Shown: one piece after another, positions 44,114 through 54,972 of the stretch | Position numbering within the stretch: position 1 is the stretch's first letter | Layout: each line of letters starts with the position of its first letter | Assembly (NCBI GenBank): GCA_014169315.1 | Contig: AP022133.1 | Span: forward strand, 558,001-622,000 | Length of the DNA: 64,000 nucleotides | Origin: Enterobacter cloacae | GTDB lineage: Bacteria > Pseudomonadota > Gammaproteobacteria > Enterobacterales > Enterobacteriaceae | Direction of reading: 5' to 3' | Notes under the pieces: generated by a model | The model's database searches: none | The model's input: only the letters and a program-made list of their open reading frames with translations | What the model was told of the DNA's origin: nothing | Translations under genes and position numbers: made by a program

Positions 44114-46576
44114 ATGCGAGTGTTGAAGTTCGGCGGTACATCAGTGGCAAATGCGGAACGTTTTCTGCGTGTTGCCGATATCCTGGAGAACAACGCCAGG
44201 CAGGGGCAGGTTGCAACCGTGCTCTCTGCTCCGGCGAAAATCACGAACCATCTGGTGGCGATGATTGAAAAAACCATCGGTGGCCAGGATGCACTCCCGA
44301 ACATTAGCGATGCCGAGCGTATCTTCGCCGAGCTGCTGCAGGGTCTGGCGGAGGCTCAACCCGGCTTCCCGCTTGCACAGCTGAAAACCTTCGTTGAGCA
44401 AGAGTTCGCCCACATCAAACACGTTCTGCACGGTATCAGCCTGCTCGGCCAGTGCCCTGACAGCATCAACGCCGCGCTGATCTGCCGTGGTGAGAAACTC
44501 TCGATTGCCATCATGGCGGGACTGCTGGAAGCGCGCGGTCATAACGTCACGGTGATCGATCCGGTTGAAAAACTGCTGGCGGTAGGTCACTACCTCGAAT
44601 CTACGGTCGATATTGCCGAATCGACCCGCCGCATTGCCGCGAGCAAAATCCCGTCTGACCATATGATCCTGATGGCGGGCTTCACCGCCGGAAACGAGAA
44701 GGGTGAACTGGTGGTGCTGGGTCGTAACGGCTCTGACTACTCCGCCGCCGTGCTGGCAGCCTGTTTACGTGCAGACTGTTGTGAGATCTGGACTGACGTT
44801 GACGGTGTCTATACCTGTGACCCGCGCCAGGTGCCAGACGCCAGACTGCTGAAGTCGATGTCTTATCAGGAAGCGATGGAGCTTTCCTACTTCGGCGCTA
44901 AAGTGCTTCACCCTCGTACCATCTCCCCGATTGCGCAGTTCCAGATCCCTTGCCTGATTAAAAATACCGGTAACCCGCAAGCACCAGGTACGCTGATTGG
45001 GGCCAGTACCGATGAAGATGGCCTGCCGGTGAAAGGCATTTCTAACCTGAACAATATGGCCATGTTTAGCGTGTCCGGCCCAGGCATGAAAGGGATGGTT
45101 GGCATGGCGGCGCGCGTGTTTGCAGCCATGTCCCGCAACGGCATCTCCGTGGTGCTGATCACCCAGTCCTCTTCCGAATACAGCATCAGCTTCTGTGTGC
45201 CGCAGGGCGACTGCCTGCGTGCCCGTCGCGCGCTGGAAGAAGAGTTCTACCTGGAGCTGAAAGAAGAGTTGCTGGAGCCGCTCGCCATTCAGGAACGTCT
45301 GGCGATCATCTCCGTGGTGGGCGACGGTATGCGCACGCTGCGCGGTATCTCCGCCAAATTCTTTGCCGCGCTGGCGCGGGCCAATATCAACATCGTGGCC
45401 ATTGCGCAGGGCTCATCCGAACGCTCAATCTCGGTCGTCGTGGATAACGACGACGCGACCACTGGCGTACGCGTGGTGCATCAGATGTTGTTCAACACCG
45501 ACCAGGTGATTGAGCTGTTCCTGATCGGCGTAGGCGGAGTGGGTGGCGTGTTGCTGGAACAGGTTAAGCGTCAGCAGGAGTGGCTAAAGAAGAAACATAT
45601 TGATCTGCGCGTCTGCGGAATTGCCAACTCCAAAGCGCTGCTGACCAACGTACATGGCCTGAATCTGGAAAACTGGCAGGCGGAGCTGGACGATGCGAAA
45701 GAGCCGTTCAATCTGGGTCGACTGATCCGTCTGGTGAAAGAGTATCACCTGCTTAACCCAGTGATTGTTGACTGTACTTCGAACCAGGCGGTTGCCGATC
45801 AGTACGCAGACTTCCTGCGTGAAGGGTTCCACGTGGTCACGCCAAACAAGAAGGCCAACACCTCGTCAATGGCGTACTATCACCAGCTGCGCCTGGCGGC
45901 GAGTAAGTCGCGCCGTAAGTTCCTGTATGACACCAACGTGGGGGCGGGCCTGCCGGTTATCGAAAACCTGCAAAACCTGCTGAACGCGGGGGATGAGTTG
46001 CAACGTTTCTCCGGTATCCTTTCTGGCTCGCTGTCGTTTATCTTTGGCAAGCTGGATGAGGGAATGAGCCTGTCAGAAGCGACCCGTGCCGCGCGTGAAC
46101 TGGGCTACACCGAGCCAGACCCGCGTGACGATCTCTCCGGTATGGACGTGGCGCGTAAGCTGTTGATTCTGGCGCGTGAAACCGGTCGTGAGCTGGAGCT
46201 CTCGGATATTGTGATTGAGCCGGTACTGCCGGCAGAATTTGATGACAGCGGTGATGTCAGCACCTTTATGGCGAATTTAGGAAAGCTTGACGACCTCTTT
46301 GCCGCTCGCGTTGCGAAAGCCCGTGATGAAGGTAAGGTATTGCGCTATGTTGGCAATATTGAAGAAGATGGCGTGTGCCGCGTGAAGATTGCCGAAGTGG
46401 ATGGCAACGATCCGCTGTTCAAAGTCAAAAACGGCGAAAACGCCCTCGCGTTTTACAGCCACTATTATCAGCCATTGCCGCTGGTGCTTCGCGGTTATGG
46501 TGCAGGGAACGATGTTACGGCGGCGGGTGTCTTTGCCGATCTGCTGCGTACCCTGTCATGGAAGTTAGGAGTTTAA
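44114..46576 (+). CDS. thrA: Aspartokinase I / homoserine dehydrogenase I
   Basis: An 820-residue bifunctional enzyme. The N-terminal kinase starts [15 protein letters not shown] and phosphorylates aspartate. Central ACT domains bind threonine for feedback inhibition. The C-terminal dehydrogenase (about 464-820, starting [10 protein letters not shown]) reduces aspartate semialdehyde to homoserine, with the catalytic region [12 protein letters not shown]. Same length as E. coli ThrA. ATG with AAGGAAATGAGG upstream. Confidence 0.98.
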   Translation: MRVLKFGGTSVANAERFLRVADILENNARQGQVATVLSAPAKITNHLVAMIEKTIGGQDALPNISDAERIFAELLQGLAEAQPGFPLAQLKTFVEQEFAHIKHVLHGISLLGQCPDSINAALICRGEKLSIAIMAGLLEARGHNVTVIDPVEKLLAVGHYLESTVDIAESTRRIAASKIPSDHMILMAGFTAGNEKGELVVLGRNGSDYSAAVLAACLRADCCEIWTDVDGVYTCDPRQVPDARLLKSMSYQEAMELSYFGAKVLHPRTISPIAQFQIPCLIKNTGNPQAPGTLIGASTDEDGLPVKGISNLNNMAMFSVSGPGMKGMVGMAARVFAAMSRNGISVVLITQSSSEYSISFCVPQGDCLRARRALEEEFYLELKEELLEPLAIQERLAIISVVGDGMRTLRGISAKFFAALARANINIVAIAQGSSERSISVVVDNDDATTGVRVVHQMLFNTDQVIELFLIGVGGVGGVLLEQVKRQQEWLKKKHIDLRVCGIANSKALLTNVHGLNLENWQAELDDAKEPFNLGRLIRLVKEYHLLNPVIVDCTSNQAVADQYADFLREGFHVVTPNKKANTSSMAYYHQLRLAASKSRRKFLYDTNVGAGLPVIENLQNLLNAGDELQRFSGILSGSLSFIFGKLDEGMSLSEATRAARELGYTEPDPRDDLSGMDVARKLLILARETGRELELSDIVIEPVLPAEFDDSGDVSTFMANLGKLDDLFAARVAKARDEGKVLRYVGNIEEDGVCRVKIAEVDGNDPLFKVKNGENALAFYSHYYQPLPLVLRGYGAGNDVTAAGVFADLLRTLSWKLGV

Positions 46577-46577
46577 C

Positions 46578-47507
46578 ATGGTCAAAGTTTATGCCCCGGC
46601 TTCCAGCGCCAATATGAGCGTCGGATTCGATGTGCTGGGTGCGGCGGTTACGCCGGTTGATGGTTCACTGCTGGGCGATACGGTAACGGTTGAGGCGGCG
46701 GAGAGCTTCAGCCTGAATAATGTGGGCCGTTTTGCCAGCAAACTGCCATCCGACCCACGCGAGAATATCGTATATCAGTGCTGGGAACGCTTCTGTCAGG
46801 AGATTGGCAAAAAGGTGCCGGTCACCATGACGCTGGAAAAAAGTATGCCGATTGGCTCTGGTCTGGGTTCCAGCGCCTGCTCCGTGGTCGCCGCACTGGT
46901 GGCGATGAACGAACACTGCGGCAAACCACTGAATAATAACCGCCTGCTGGGCTTAATGGGTGAGCTGGAAGGCCGTATCTCCGGCAGCATTCATTACGAC
47001 AACGTGGCACCGTGCTTCCTCGGCGGCATGCAGTTGATGATTGAAGAAAATGGCATCATTAGCCAGCAGGTGCCAGGGTTTGATGAGTGGCTGTGGGTGC
47101 TGGCCTATCCGGGCATTAAAGTGTCCACTGCTGAAGCGCGCGCGATCCTGCCTGCGCAGTATCGTCGTCAGGACTGTATTGCCCACGGGCGTCATCTGGC
47201 GGGCTTTATTCATGCCTGCTACACCCGTCAGCCGCAGCTGGCAGCTAAATTGATGAAGGATGTGATTGCCGAACCGTATCGCACTAAGCTGCTGCCAGGC
47301 TTTAATGAGGCGCGACAGGCATCAATGGATATCGGTGCGCAGGCGTGCGGCATCTCCGGCTCCGGCCCGACGCTGTTCGCCCTGTGCGACAAACCAGACA
47401 CTGCGCAGCGCGTGGCGGACTGGCTCTCTAAACACTACCTGCAAAATCAGGAAGGCTTTGTTCATATTTGCCGTCTGGACACGGCAGGCGCACGAGTACT
47501 GGGATAA
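46578..47507 (+). CDS. thrB: Homoserine kinase
   Basis: A 309-residue GHMP-family kinase that phosphorylates homoserine. The ATP-binding motif is [16 protein letters not shown] near residues 90-105. The C-terminal [12 protein letters not shown] completes the fold. It starts one base after the thrA stop, with TAGGAG as ribosome site. Confidence 0.98.
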   Translation: MVKVYAPASSANMSVGFDVLGAAVTPVDGSLLGDTVTVEAAESFSLNNVGRFASKLPSDPRENIVYQCWERFCQEIGKKVPVTMTLEKSMPIGSGLGSSACSVVAALVAMNEHCGKPLNNNRLLGLMGELEGRISGSIHYDNVAPCFLGGMQLMIEENGIISQQVPGFDEWLWVLAYPGIKVSTAEARAILPAQYRRQDCIAHGRHLAGFIHACYTRQPQLAAKLMKDVIAEPYRTKLLPGFNEARQASMDIGAQACGISGSGPTLFALCDKPDTAQRVADWLSKHYLQNQEGFVHICRLDTAGARVLG

Positions 47508-47510
47508 CGC

Positions 47511-48797
47511 ATGAAACTCTATAACCTTAAAGATCATAACGAGCAGGTCAGCTTCGCGCAGGCGGTGACTCAGGGGCTGGGCAAAAATCAGGGGCTGTTT
47601 TTCCCCCATGACCTGCCGGAATTTCAACTGACGGATATTGATGAACTGCTGAAGCAGGATTTTGTTACCCGCAGCACCAAAATTTTGTCCGCGTTTATCG
47701 GCGACGAAATCCCGCAGGAACTGCTGGAAGAGCGCGTGCGTGCGGCGTTTGCCTTCCCGGCTCCCGTCAGCCAGGTTGAGCAGGACGTCGGTTGCCTGGA
47801 GCTGTTCCACGGCCCAACGCTGGCGTTTAAAGACTTCGGTGGTCGCTTTATGGCGCAGATGCTGACTCACATCAGTGGCGACAAACCGGTAACCATTCTG
47901 ACGGCTACCTCTGGCGACACCGGTGCAGCCGTTGCCCATGCGTTCTACGGCCTGAAAAATGTCCGCGTGGTGATCCTCTACCCGAAAGGCAAAATCAGCC
48001 CGCTGCAGGAAAAACTGTTCTGTACCCTCGGTGGTAACATTGAAACCGTGGCGATCGACGGCGATTTCGACGCCTGCCAGGCGCTGGTCAAGCAGGCCTT
48101 CGATGATGAAGAGTTGAAAGTCGCGCTGGGTCTGAATTCTGCGAACTCCATTAACATCAGCCGTCTGCTGGCGCAGATCTGTTACTACTTCGAAGCAGTT
48201 GCGCAGTTGCCGCAGGAAGCCCGTAATCAGCTGGTTGTCTCTGTGCCAAGCGGTAACTTTGGTGACCTGACGGCTGGCCTGCTGGCGAAATCTCTGGGTC
48301 TGCCGGTGAAACGCTTTATCGCCGCCACCAACGCCAACGACACCGTGCCGCGCTTCCTGAAAGACGGTAAATGGGCACCGAATGCGACGCAGGCGACGCT
48401 CTCCAATGCAATGGATGTGAGCCAGCCAAACAACTGGCCGCGTGTGGAAGAGCTGTTCCGCCGTAAGGTCTGGCGTCTGGGCGATCTGGGTTATGCGGCA
48501 GTCTCGGATGAAACCACCAAAGACACCATGCGTGAACTGAAAGCGGTGGGGTATACCTCTGAGCCGCATGCGGCAATTGCCTATCGTGCGCTGCGCGATC
48601 AGCTCAATCCGGGAGAGTATGGCCTGTTCCTGGGGACTGCCCATCCGGCTAAGTTTAAAGAGAGCGTAGAGGCGATCCTCGGTGAAACGCTGCCGCTGCC
48701 AAAAGAACTGGCAGACCGTGCTGATCTGCCGCTGCTGTCTCACGAACTGCCAGCGGATTTTGCTGCATTACGTAAGTTGATGATGACCCGCGGGTAA
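47511..48797 (+). CDS. thrC: Threonine synthase
   Basis: A 428-residue PLP enzyme converting phosphohomoserine to threonine. The PLP lysine is in TLAFKDFGGRF (near 107). The phosphate-binding loops ATSGDTGAA and VPSGNFGD are present. It begins 4 bp after thrB and is followed by a terminator. Confidence 0.98.
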   Translation: MKLYNLKDHNEQVSFAQAVTQGLGKNQGLFFPHDLPEFQLTDIDELLKQDFVTRSTKILSAFIGDEIPQELLEERVRAAFAFPAPVSQVEQDVGCLELFHGPTLAFKDFGGRFMAQMLTHISGDKPVTILTATSGDTGAAVAHAFYGLKNVRVVILYPKGKISPLQEKLFCTLGGNIETVAIDGDFDACQALVKQAFDDEELKVALGLNSANSINISRLLAQICYYFEAVAQLPQEARNQLVVSVPSGNFGDLTAGLLAKSLGLPVKRFIAATNANDTVPRFLKDGKWAPNATQATLSNAMDVSQPNNWPRVEELFRRKVWRLGDLGYAAVSDETTKDTMRELKAVGYTSEPHAAIAYRALRDQLNPGEYGLFLGTAHPAKFKESVEAILGETLPLPKELADRADLPLLSHELPADFAALRKLMMTRG

Positions 48798-48813
48798 TGT
48801 CGACGAATACTGT

Positions 48814-48850
48814 AAGCCGGGTCAGGCGCAGCCGCCACCCGGCTTTTTTT
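48814..48850 (+). terminator. Terminator of the thr operon
   Basis: AAGCCGGGT and ACCCGGCTT arms enclose a GC-rich loop and are followed by TTTTTT. The hairpin is REP-like in composition. Confidence 0.85.
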
Positions 48851-49007
48851 ATGGAGAAATTAAGGAGAAAAAAAGCAGGGAAAATGCAGAAATTCCCAAT
48901 AAATGCGGTCACTTAGAGATTAGGATTGCAGAGAATAACATCCCCCGTTCCCCTCACGTAATCTCCTGACATCGGCCCACGTTGGGCAAGATTAAAAGGA
49001 GTCACCT

Positions 49008-49301
49008 GTGTCTAAACTGAAACCTGCTCTGCTGGCTCTTTCGCTGATGCTGCTCGCTCCCCTGGCGGTACAGGCTGCTGAGATTACCCTCGTTCCTGCG
49101 GTAAAACTGCAGATTGGCGATCAGGATAATCGTGGCCACTACTGGGATGGCGACCACTGGCGCGACCATGACTGGTGGAGGGCGCATTATGAATGGCGCG
49201 ATAACCGCTGGCATCCACATGATGAATATCGCGATCATGACGAACGTCATGACGACCACCGCGACGACCACCGTCCGGGGCCTGAATGGAAGCATCACTA
49301 A
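49008..49301 (+). CDS. yaaX: DUF2502 periplasmic protein YaaX
   Basis: A 97-residue secreted protein with a signal peptide (about 1-23). A conserved [28 protein letters not shown] core follows ([15 protein letters not shown] is seen directly). The C-terminus is a His/Asp/Arg-rich tail, possibly metal-binding. The GTG start at 49008 lies 7 bases after AAGGAG. Its function is unknown; E. coli yaaX also follows thrC. Confidence 0.88.
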   Translation: MSKLKPALLALSLMLLAPLAVQAAEITLVPAVKLQIGDQDNRGHYWDGDHWRDHDWWRAHYEWRDNRWHPHDEYRDHDERHDDHRDDHRPGPEWKHH

Positions 49302-49304
49302 TGC

Positions 49305-49332
49305 AAACCCCGCCAGTGGGCGGGGTTTTGTT
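49305..49332. terminator. Bidirectional terminator yaaX / yaaA
   Basis: A perfect 10-bp stem AAACCCCGCC / GGCGGGGTTT with loop AGTG is followed by T-rich sequence, between convergent genes. Confidence 0.9.
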
Positions 49333-50106
49333 TTACTGCTCGTGGCGCTTAAACACCAGCTCACCTTTCCCCGACGCTTCTTCGTCAAAGAAATAACCTT
49401 CACTGTTAAATCCGGTGAGTTGCTCCGGCTTCGTCAGGCGGTTCTGAATAATGAAGCGGCTCATCAGGCCACGCGCTTTTTTGGCATAGAAGCTGATGAC
49501 CTTAAACTTACCGTTTTTCTCATCGAGGAAGACGGGCTTGATGATTTCCGCATCCAGCTTTTTCGGCTTCACGGATTTGTAGTATTCGTCGGACGCCAGG
49601 TTGATCACCACGTTATCGCCCTGCGCGTGCAGCGCTGCATTTAACGTGTCGGTGATGATATCGCCCCAGAAATGGTACAGATCTTTGCCTTTGGCGTTTT
49701 CCAGGCGGATACCCATTTCCAGACGGTAGGGCTGCATCAGATCCAGCGGACGCAGGACACCATACAAACCCGACAGCATACGCAGATGCTGCTGGGCAAA
49801 ATCAAAGTCGGCTTCGCTGAACTCTTCTGCCTGCAGGCCGGTATAGACATCGCCTTTAAAGGCCAGAATGGCCTGGCGTGCGTTGGTCGGCGTGAAGTCC
49901 GGGTGCCACTCATGGAAGCGGGTCGCGTTAAGATCGGCGAGTTTATCGCTGATGCTCATCAGTGAAGCAATTTGTGGTGCGGAGAGTTTGCGCGCTTCAT
50001 GGATCAGCTGTTGCGAATAGTCCAGCAATTCGGGCTGGGTATAGCGCCCGGTGGCGAGCGGGCTCTGGTAGTCGAGCGTTTTTGCAGGTGAAATAAGAAT
50101 CAGCAT
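49333..50106 (-). CDS. yaaA: Peroxide stress resistance protein YaaA
   Basis: A 257-residue DUF328 protein. In E. coli it is induced by OxyR and lowers intracellular free iron during hydrogen peroxide stress; it also binds DNA. N-terminal [16 protein letters not shown], central [13 protein letters not shown] and C-terminal [13 protein letters not shown] are hallmark segments. I see no clear OxyR site upstream. Confidence 0.95.
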   Translation of the reverse strand: MLILISPAKTLDYQSPLATGRYTQPELLDYSQQLIHEARKLSAPQIASLMSISDKLADLNATRFHEWHPDFTPTNARQAILAFKGDVYTGLQAEEFSEADFDFAQQHLRMLSGLYGVLRPLDLMQPYRLEMGIRLENAKGKDLYHFWGDIITDTLNAALHAQGDNVVINLASDEYYKSVKPKKLDAEIIKPVFLDEKNGKFKVISFYAKKARGLMSRFIIQNRLTKPEQLTGFNSEGYFFDEEASGKGELVFKRHEQ

Positions 50107-50172
50107 ATCCAGTCCTTGCAGGAAATTTAGAGCGACTTTAGCAAAAAATCGCCCTGAATTGATCGATAGCTG

Positions 50173-51603
50173 TTATTGCCGCGGCAAATCATCCCATGCG
50201 TCGGGCGCGATTTGCGATGCAATATCCGGATAACGTGAGACGTTAAACACCGGTTTAACGCCAAGCTTGCGCTGGCGAAGATAATCCCGGGCAATAAGGG
50301 TCACAACCGGAGAAAGCAGCAAAATCGCCGTCAGGTTAGTGATCGCCATCAGCGCCATAATGACATCCGCCAGTTGCCAGACCAGCGGCATGCTGAGCAG
50401 GGAACCGGCCATCACCATCAGTATCACCCCCAGGCGCAGTAGCCTGAGCATATTCCGGGAGTCTAGCTTCAGGAAGATGAGGTTGTTTTCGGCATAAACG
50501 TAGTTCACCACAATCGAGCTAAAGGCGAACAGACTGACGATAAGCGAGACAAAACCGGCTCCCCAGCTACCGGTAAGATTGACCAGCGCCTCCTGAACCA
50601 GCTGTATTCCGGCCGTTCCGGATGAATGAGAAAGAGGGCCAGCCAGCAGCACAATCATGGCGCTGGCGGAACAGATCATGATGGTATCCGTAAACACGCC
50701 AATCATCTGCACAATACCTTGTGCGGCAGGGTGGGGAGGCCACGATGCGGCGGTGGCTGCGGCATTGGGTGTTGAGCCCATTCCCGCTTCGTTCGAGAAC
50801 ATTCCCCGCTGAAAACCAGCCGTAAGCGCCTGGCTGACGGTGTAACCCAGCGCACCAGAGGCTGCTTCTCGCCAGCCAAAGGCGCTCCTGAAGATGGTGG
50901 CGATGACATCCGGCAACAGGTTGATGTTCATGAAGGTGACGAAGAGACTGGTGCTCACCCACAGTAACGCCATGACGGGTACCAGCCACTGCATCAGGCG
51001 CGCAATGCCTTTAAGCCCCGTGGAGATAGCCAGCAGGGCGAAAGCGGCTAACGTGGCACCGGTTATCCACTCCGGGCACTGAAACGCATAGCGCATCGCA
51101 TGGGCAACGGAGTTTGCCTGAACGGTATTGAAAATAAGGCCGTAAGCGATGAGTAAAAAGAGTGAGAACAGGACGCCCATCCAGCGCATCCCCAGTCCCC
51201 TGGCCATATACCAGGCTGGGCCACCGCGGAACTGACCGTTCTTGTCCTTTTCTTTGTAGAGCTGTGCGAGTGAACATTCGGCAAACGATGTGGCCATGCC
51301 GATGATTGCCGAAATCCACATCCAGAAGATGGCTCCCGGGCCACCGGCGCTGATGGCAAGCGCAACGCCCGCCAGGTTACCGCTGCCGACGCGCGCCGCA
51401 AGGCTGGTACAGAGTGCCTGAAATGACGTTAATCCGCCGGGTTGCGGAGAGAGGCTGTTTTTCAGACTTTTGCCAAACTTGCGAATATAACGAAACTGGA
51501 TAAAACCACTGCGTAGCGTGAACCATATACCTGCCCCAAGCAGCAGATATATCATTATCGAACCCCAGAGGATTTCATTGATAAACGAGAAAAAATCAGG
51601 CAT
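50173..51603 (-). CDS. yaaJ: Sodium/amino acid symporter YaaJ (AGCS family)
   Basis: A 476-residue transporter of the alanine/glycine:cation symporter family with about ten membrane helices. Family signature segments include TSFQALCTSLAARVGSGNLAG near residue 60 (AARVGSGNLAG seen), GGPGAIFWMW and FSNEAGMGSTPNAAA. It likely takes up alanine, glycine or a related small amino acid with sodium; the substrate is inferred only from the family. Confidence 0.93.
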   Translation of the reverse strand: MPDFFSFINEILWGSIMIYLLLGAGIWFTLRSGFIQFRYIRKFGKSLKNSLSPQPGGLTSFQALCTSLAARVGSGNLAGVALAISAGGPGAIFWMWISAIIGMATSFAECSLAQLYKEKDKNGQFRGGPAWYMARGLGMRWMGVLFSLFLLIAYGLIFNTVQANSVAHAMRYAFQCPEWITGATLAAFALLAISTGLKGIARLMQWLVPVMALLWVSTSLFVTFMNINLLPDVIATIFRSAFGWREAASGALGYTVSQALTAGFQRGMFSNEAGMGSTPNAAATAASWPPHPAAQGIVQMIGVFTDTIMICSASAMIVLLAGPLSHSSGTAGIQLVQEALVNLTGSWGAGFVSLIVSLFAFSSIVVNYVYAENNLIFLKLDSRNMLRLLRLGVILMVMAGSLLSMPLVWQLADVIMALMAITNLTAILLLSPVVTLIARDYLRQRKLGVKPVFNVSRYPDIASQIAPDAWDDLPRQ

Positions 51604-51865
51604 TAACGTCCCTCTTGTTGATGCCAGGGTGAATATGTAAGCGTTACCACTGATTGCGCATGCTGTTACTTAGCGGCCTGTTAATATTGTGAGTTTATCA
51701 TACTATGGCTAAGCGCACTGTCTGCGGTTGCGCTACCCCTCCGTCGTGTTATCATCAGGGCAGACCGGTTACACCCCCCTAACAAGTAAACCTGTCATTT
51801 TTCCGCTGCAGGCTTACTGTCGGTAGCGTGAATTATCCAGGGCACGTTAAAAGAGAAATACTATC

Positions 51866-52819
51866 ATGACGGATAAATTGACCTCCCTTCGTCAGTTCAC
51901 CACTGTCGTAGCTGACACCGGAGATATCGCGGCAATGAAGTTGTACCAGCCGCAGGATGCCACAACTAACCCTTCTCTGATCCTTAACGCCGCACAGATC
52001 CCTGAGTATCGCAAACTGATCGACGACGCTGTGACCTGGGCGAAAGCGCAGAGTAACGATCGTGCGCAGCAGGTTGTGGATGCAACTGACAAACTGGCAG
52101 TGAATATCGGTCTGGAAATCCTGAAACTGGTTCCTGGCCGTATCTCTACCGAAGTTGATGCGCGTCTGTCCTACGACACCGAAGCGTCTATTGCTAAAGC
52201 AAAACGTCTGATCAAAATGTACAACGATGCGGGTATCAGCAATGACCGTATCCTGATCAAACTGGCTTCTACCTGGCAGGGCATCCGCGCTGCAGAACAG
52301 CTGGAAAAAGACGGTATCAACTGTAACCTGACCCTGCTGTTCTCCTTCGCGCAGGCGCGTGCATGCGCAGAAGCAGGCGTATACCTGATTTCTCCGTTCG
52401 TGGGCCGTATTCTGGACTGGTACAAAGCCAACACCGACAAGAAAGAGTACGCACCTGCAGAAGATCCAGGCGTGGTTTCTGTTACTGAAATCTACGAATA
52501 CTACAAACAGCACGGCTATGAGACTGTTGTTATGGGCGCAAGCTTCCGTAACGTTGGTGAAATCATCGAGCTGGCTGGCTGTGACCGCCTGACCATCGCA
52601 CCTGCACTGCTGAAAGAGCTGTCTGAAAGCGCAGGCGCAATCGAGCGTAAACTGTCCTACACCGGTGAAGTGAAAGCACGCCCAGAGCGCATCACTGAAT
52701 CTGAGTTCCTGTGGCAGCACAACCAGGATCCAATGGCGGTAGACAAACTGGCGGACGGTATCCGTAAGTTTGCTGTTGACCAGGGCAAACTGGAAAAAAT
52801 GATCGGCGACCTGCTGTAA
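51866..52819 (+). CDS. talB: Transaldolase B
   Basis: A 317-residue pentose-phosphate enzyme transferring a dihydroxyacetone unit from sedoheptulose 7-phosphate to glyceraldehyde 3-phosphate. The Schiff-base lysine is Lys132 in [19 protein letters not shown] and the phosphate-binding MGASFRN are in place. Codon use is strongly biased to optimal codons, as expected for an abundant enzyme. Confidence 0.97.
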   Translation: MTDKLTSLRQFTTVVADTGDIAAMKLYQPQDATTNPSLILNAAQIPEYRKLIDDAVTWAKAQSNDRAQQVVDATDKLAVNIGLEILKLVPGRISTEVDARLSYDTEASIAKAKRLIKMYNDAGISNDRILIKLASTWQGIRAAEQLEKDGINCNLTLLFSFAQARACAEAGVYLISPFVGRILDWYKANTDKKEYAPAEDPGVVSVTEIYEYYKQHGYETVVMGASFRNVGEIIELAGCDRLTIAPALLKELSESAGAIERKLSYTGEVKARPERITESEFLWQHNQDPMAVDKLADGIRKFAVDQGKLEKMIGDLL

Positions 52820-52826
52820 TCATTCT

Positions 52827-52857
52827 GCGTGACCGGGTTCCCGGTCACGCTACTTCT
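52827..52857 (+). terminator. Terminator after talB
   Basis: A perfect 11-bp inverted repeat GCGTGACCGGG / CCCGGTCACGC lies 7 bp after the stop and is followed by a T-rich stretch. Confidence 0.8.
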
Positions 52858-52928
52858 TTCGTACTCTGTCTGTCTTTCCCCTCTGCGTGTATCATTCCCT
52901 TTAACTGCATTATTTGAATGGAATGGAT

Positions 52929-53516
52929 ATGAATACCTTACGCATCGGCTTAGTGTCGATTTCTGACCGCGCCTCCAGCGGTGTTTATCAGGATAAAGGC
53001 CTCCCTGCTCTGGAAGAGTGGCTGGGCAGTGCGCTGACCACCCCGTTTGAAATTCAGACCCGCTTGATCCCGGACGAGCAGCCGATCATCGAGCAGACGC
53101 TGTGTGAGCTGGTGGACGAAATGAGCTGCCACCTGGTGCTGACCACCGGGGGAACCGGGCCTGCACGCCGCGACGTGACGCCGGATGCCACGCTGGCGAT
53201 TGCCGATCGCGAAATGCCGGGCTTTGGCGAGCAGATGCGCCAGATCAGTCTACACTTTGTTCCGACCGCCATCCTCTCCCGCCAGGTCGGTGTGATCCGC
53301 AAACAGGCGTTGATCCTGAACCTGCCAGGTCAGCCGAAGTCGATCAAAGAGACGCTGGAAGGGCTTAAAGCCGCCGATGGCAGCGTGATCGTGCACGGGA
53401 TTTTCGCAAGTGTACCGTATTGTATACAGTTGCTGGATGGCCCGTATGTGGAAACCGACGACAAAGTGGTAGCAGCATTTCGCCCTAAAAGCGCACGGCG
53501 CGAGACAATATCCTGA
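52929..53516 (+). CDS. mog: Molybdopterin adenylyltransferase Mog
   Basis: A 195-residue enzyme that adenylylates molybdopterin before molybdenum insertion by MoeA. The MoaB/Mog signature LTTGGTGPARRDVTPD is near 69-84. The ATG at 52929 yields the E. coli N-terminus MNTLRIGLVSISDRAS; an in-frame start five codons upstream is less likely. Confidence 0.96.
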   Translation: MNTLRIGLVSISDRASSGVYQDKGLPALEEWLGSALTTPFEIQTRLIPDEQPIIEQTLCELVDEMSCHLVLTTGGTGPARRDVTPDATLAIADREMPGFGEQMRQISLHFVPTAILSRQVGVIRKQALILNLPGQPKSIKETLEGLKAADGSVIVHGIFASVPYCIQLLDGPYVETDDKVVAAFRPKSARRETIS

Positions 53517-53632
53517 AATTAATTGATATGTGACATTCGTCGTATCAGCCATAGCGTGCGTAACATTTTACGGTATAGTAATTTTTTCTTTACGATTGCT
53601 GTAAAAATATAAAAACGCCTGAAAGGTACGCT

Positions 53633-54934
53633 ATGTCACATTCTCCCCGCCCTCTGAATCGACAGGACTACAAAACGCTTACGCTCGCGGCCTTAGGCGG
53701 CGCGCTGGAGTTTTACGATTTCATCATTTTCGTCTTCTTCGCCGCCGTGGTGGGCGCGCTTTTCTTCCCGGCGGATATCCCGGAGTGGCTGCGCCAGGTG
53801 CAGACCTTCGGCATTTTTGCTGCCGGGTATCTGGCTCGTCCACTGGGTGGCATTGTAATGGCGCATTTTGGCGACATGGTCGGGCGTAAGAAGATGTTTA
53901 CCCTCAGTATTCTGCTGATGGCCGTGCCGACGCTGGCTATTGGTCTGCTGCCAACCTATGCCACGGCAGGCATCTTTGCCCCGTTACTGCTGTTGCTGAT
54001 GCGCATTCTTCAGGGGGCGGCAATTGGCGGTGAAGTGCCGGGGGCCTGGGTGTTTGTGTCTGAACATGTTCCGGTGCGCCGCATGGGTATTGCCTGTGGA
54101 ACCTTAACCGCGGGGCTGACCGTCGGGATCTTGCTGGGTTCAGTGGTGGCAACCATCGTGAATACCAGCATGACGCAACAGGCCGTGCATGAGTGGGGCT
54201 GGCGTATTCCGTTCCTGCTGGGCGGGGCGTTTGGCCTGGTGGCGATGTATTTGCGCCGCTGGTTGCAGGAGACGCCCGTTTTCCTCGAAATGCAGCAACG
54301 CAAGGCGCTGGCGCAGGAACTACCGGTAAAAGCGGTTGTGCTGCGCCACAAGAAAGCGGTGGTGGTGTCGATGCTCCTCACCTGGCTGCTGTCGGCAGGC
54401 ATCGTGGTTGTTATTTTGATGTCCCCTGTCTGGCTGCAAAAACAGTATGGCTTCGCGCCAGCGGTGACGTTACAGGCAAACAGCATTGCGACCATTATGC
54501 TCTGTTTCGGTTGTCTGGCCGCCGGGCTGGCAATTGACCGTATTGGAGCCAGCCTGACCTTTATTATTGGAAGCCTGCTGCTGGCAGCATCAAGCTGGGC
54601 GTTCTACCACCTTGCGGGCAGCCATCCTGAACAGCTATTCCTGCTGTACGGTGTGGTGGGGTTGTGCGTGGGGGTTGTCGGCGCAGTACCGTACGTGATG
54701 GTACGCGCATTCCCGCCGGAGGTCCGTTTCACCGGTATTTCTTTCTCGTATAACGTCTCGTATGCCATTTTTGGTGGACTGACGCCGATTGTCGTCACCG
54801 TGTTGATGGGGGTCTCACCGATGGCTCCTGCCTGGTATGTGCTGGCGCTTTCGCTGATGGGGCTGGCATTAGGAATATGGTTCTATCGCCCTTCGGCGCA
54901 ACAGTTGCATGGGGCAGAAAAGCAGGGGATATGA
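53633..54934 (+). CDS. MFS transporter, metabolite:proton symporter type
   Basis: A 433-residue major-facilitator protein with about twelve membrane helices. It has the MFS loop signature HFGDMVGRKK near 86-95 and the helix-4/5 segment RILQGAAIGGEVPGAWVFVSE, both typical of the MHS group (ShiA, ProP, citrate or ketoglutarate carriers). The first helix reads GGALEFYDFIIF, also an MHS hallmark. E. coli has no such gene between mog and satP, so it is accessory. The substrate is unknown; an organic acid is a reasonable guess from the family. Confidence 0.88.
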   Translation: MSHSPRPLNRQDYKTLTLAALGGALEFYDFIIFVFFAAVVGALFFPADIPEWLRQVQTFGIFAAGYLARPLGGIVMAHFGDMVGRKKMFTLSILLMAVPTLAIGLLPTYATAGIFAPLLLLLMRILQGAAIGGEVPGAWVFVSEHVPVRRMGIACGTLTAGLTVGILLGSVVATIVNTSMTQQAVHEWGWRIPFLLGGAFGLVAMYLRRWLQETPVFLEMQQRKALAQELPVKAVVLRHKKAVVVSMLLTWLLSAGIVVVILMSPVWLQKQYGFAPAVTLQANSIATIMLCFGCLAAGLAIDRIGASLTFIIGSLLLAASSWAFYHLAGSHPEQLFLLYGVVGLCVGVVGAVPYVMVRAFPPEVRFTGISFSYNVSYAIFGGLTPIVVTVLMGVSPMAPAWYVLALSLMGLALGIWFYRPSAQQLHGAEKQGI

Positions 54935-54972
54935 CAGAAATGACGTGCCTGCGCAGGCAGGCACGTTAAAGA

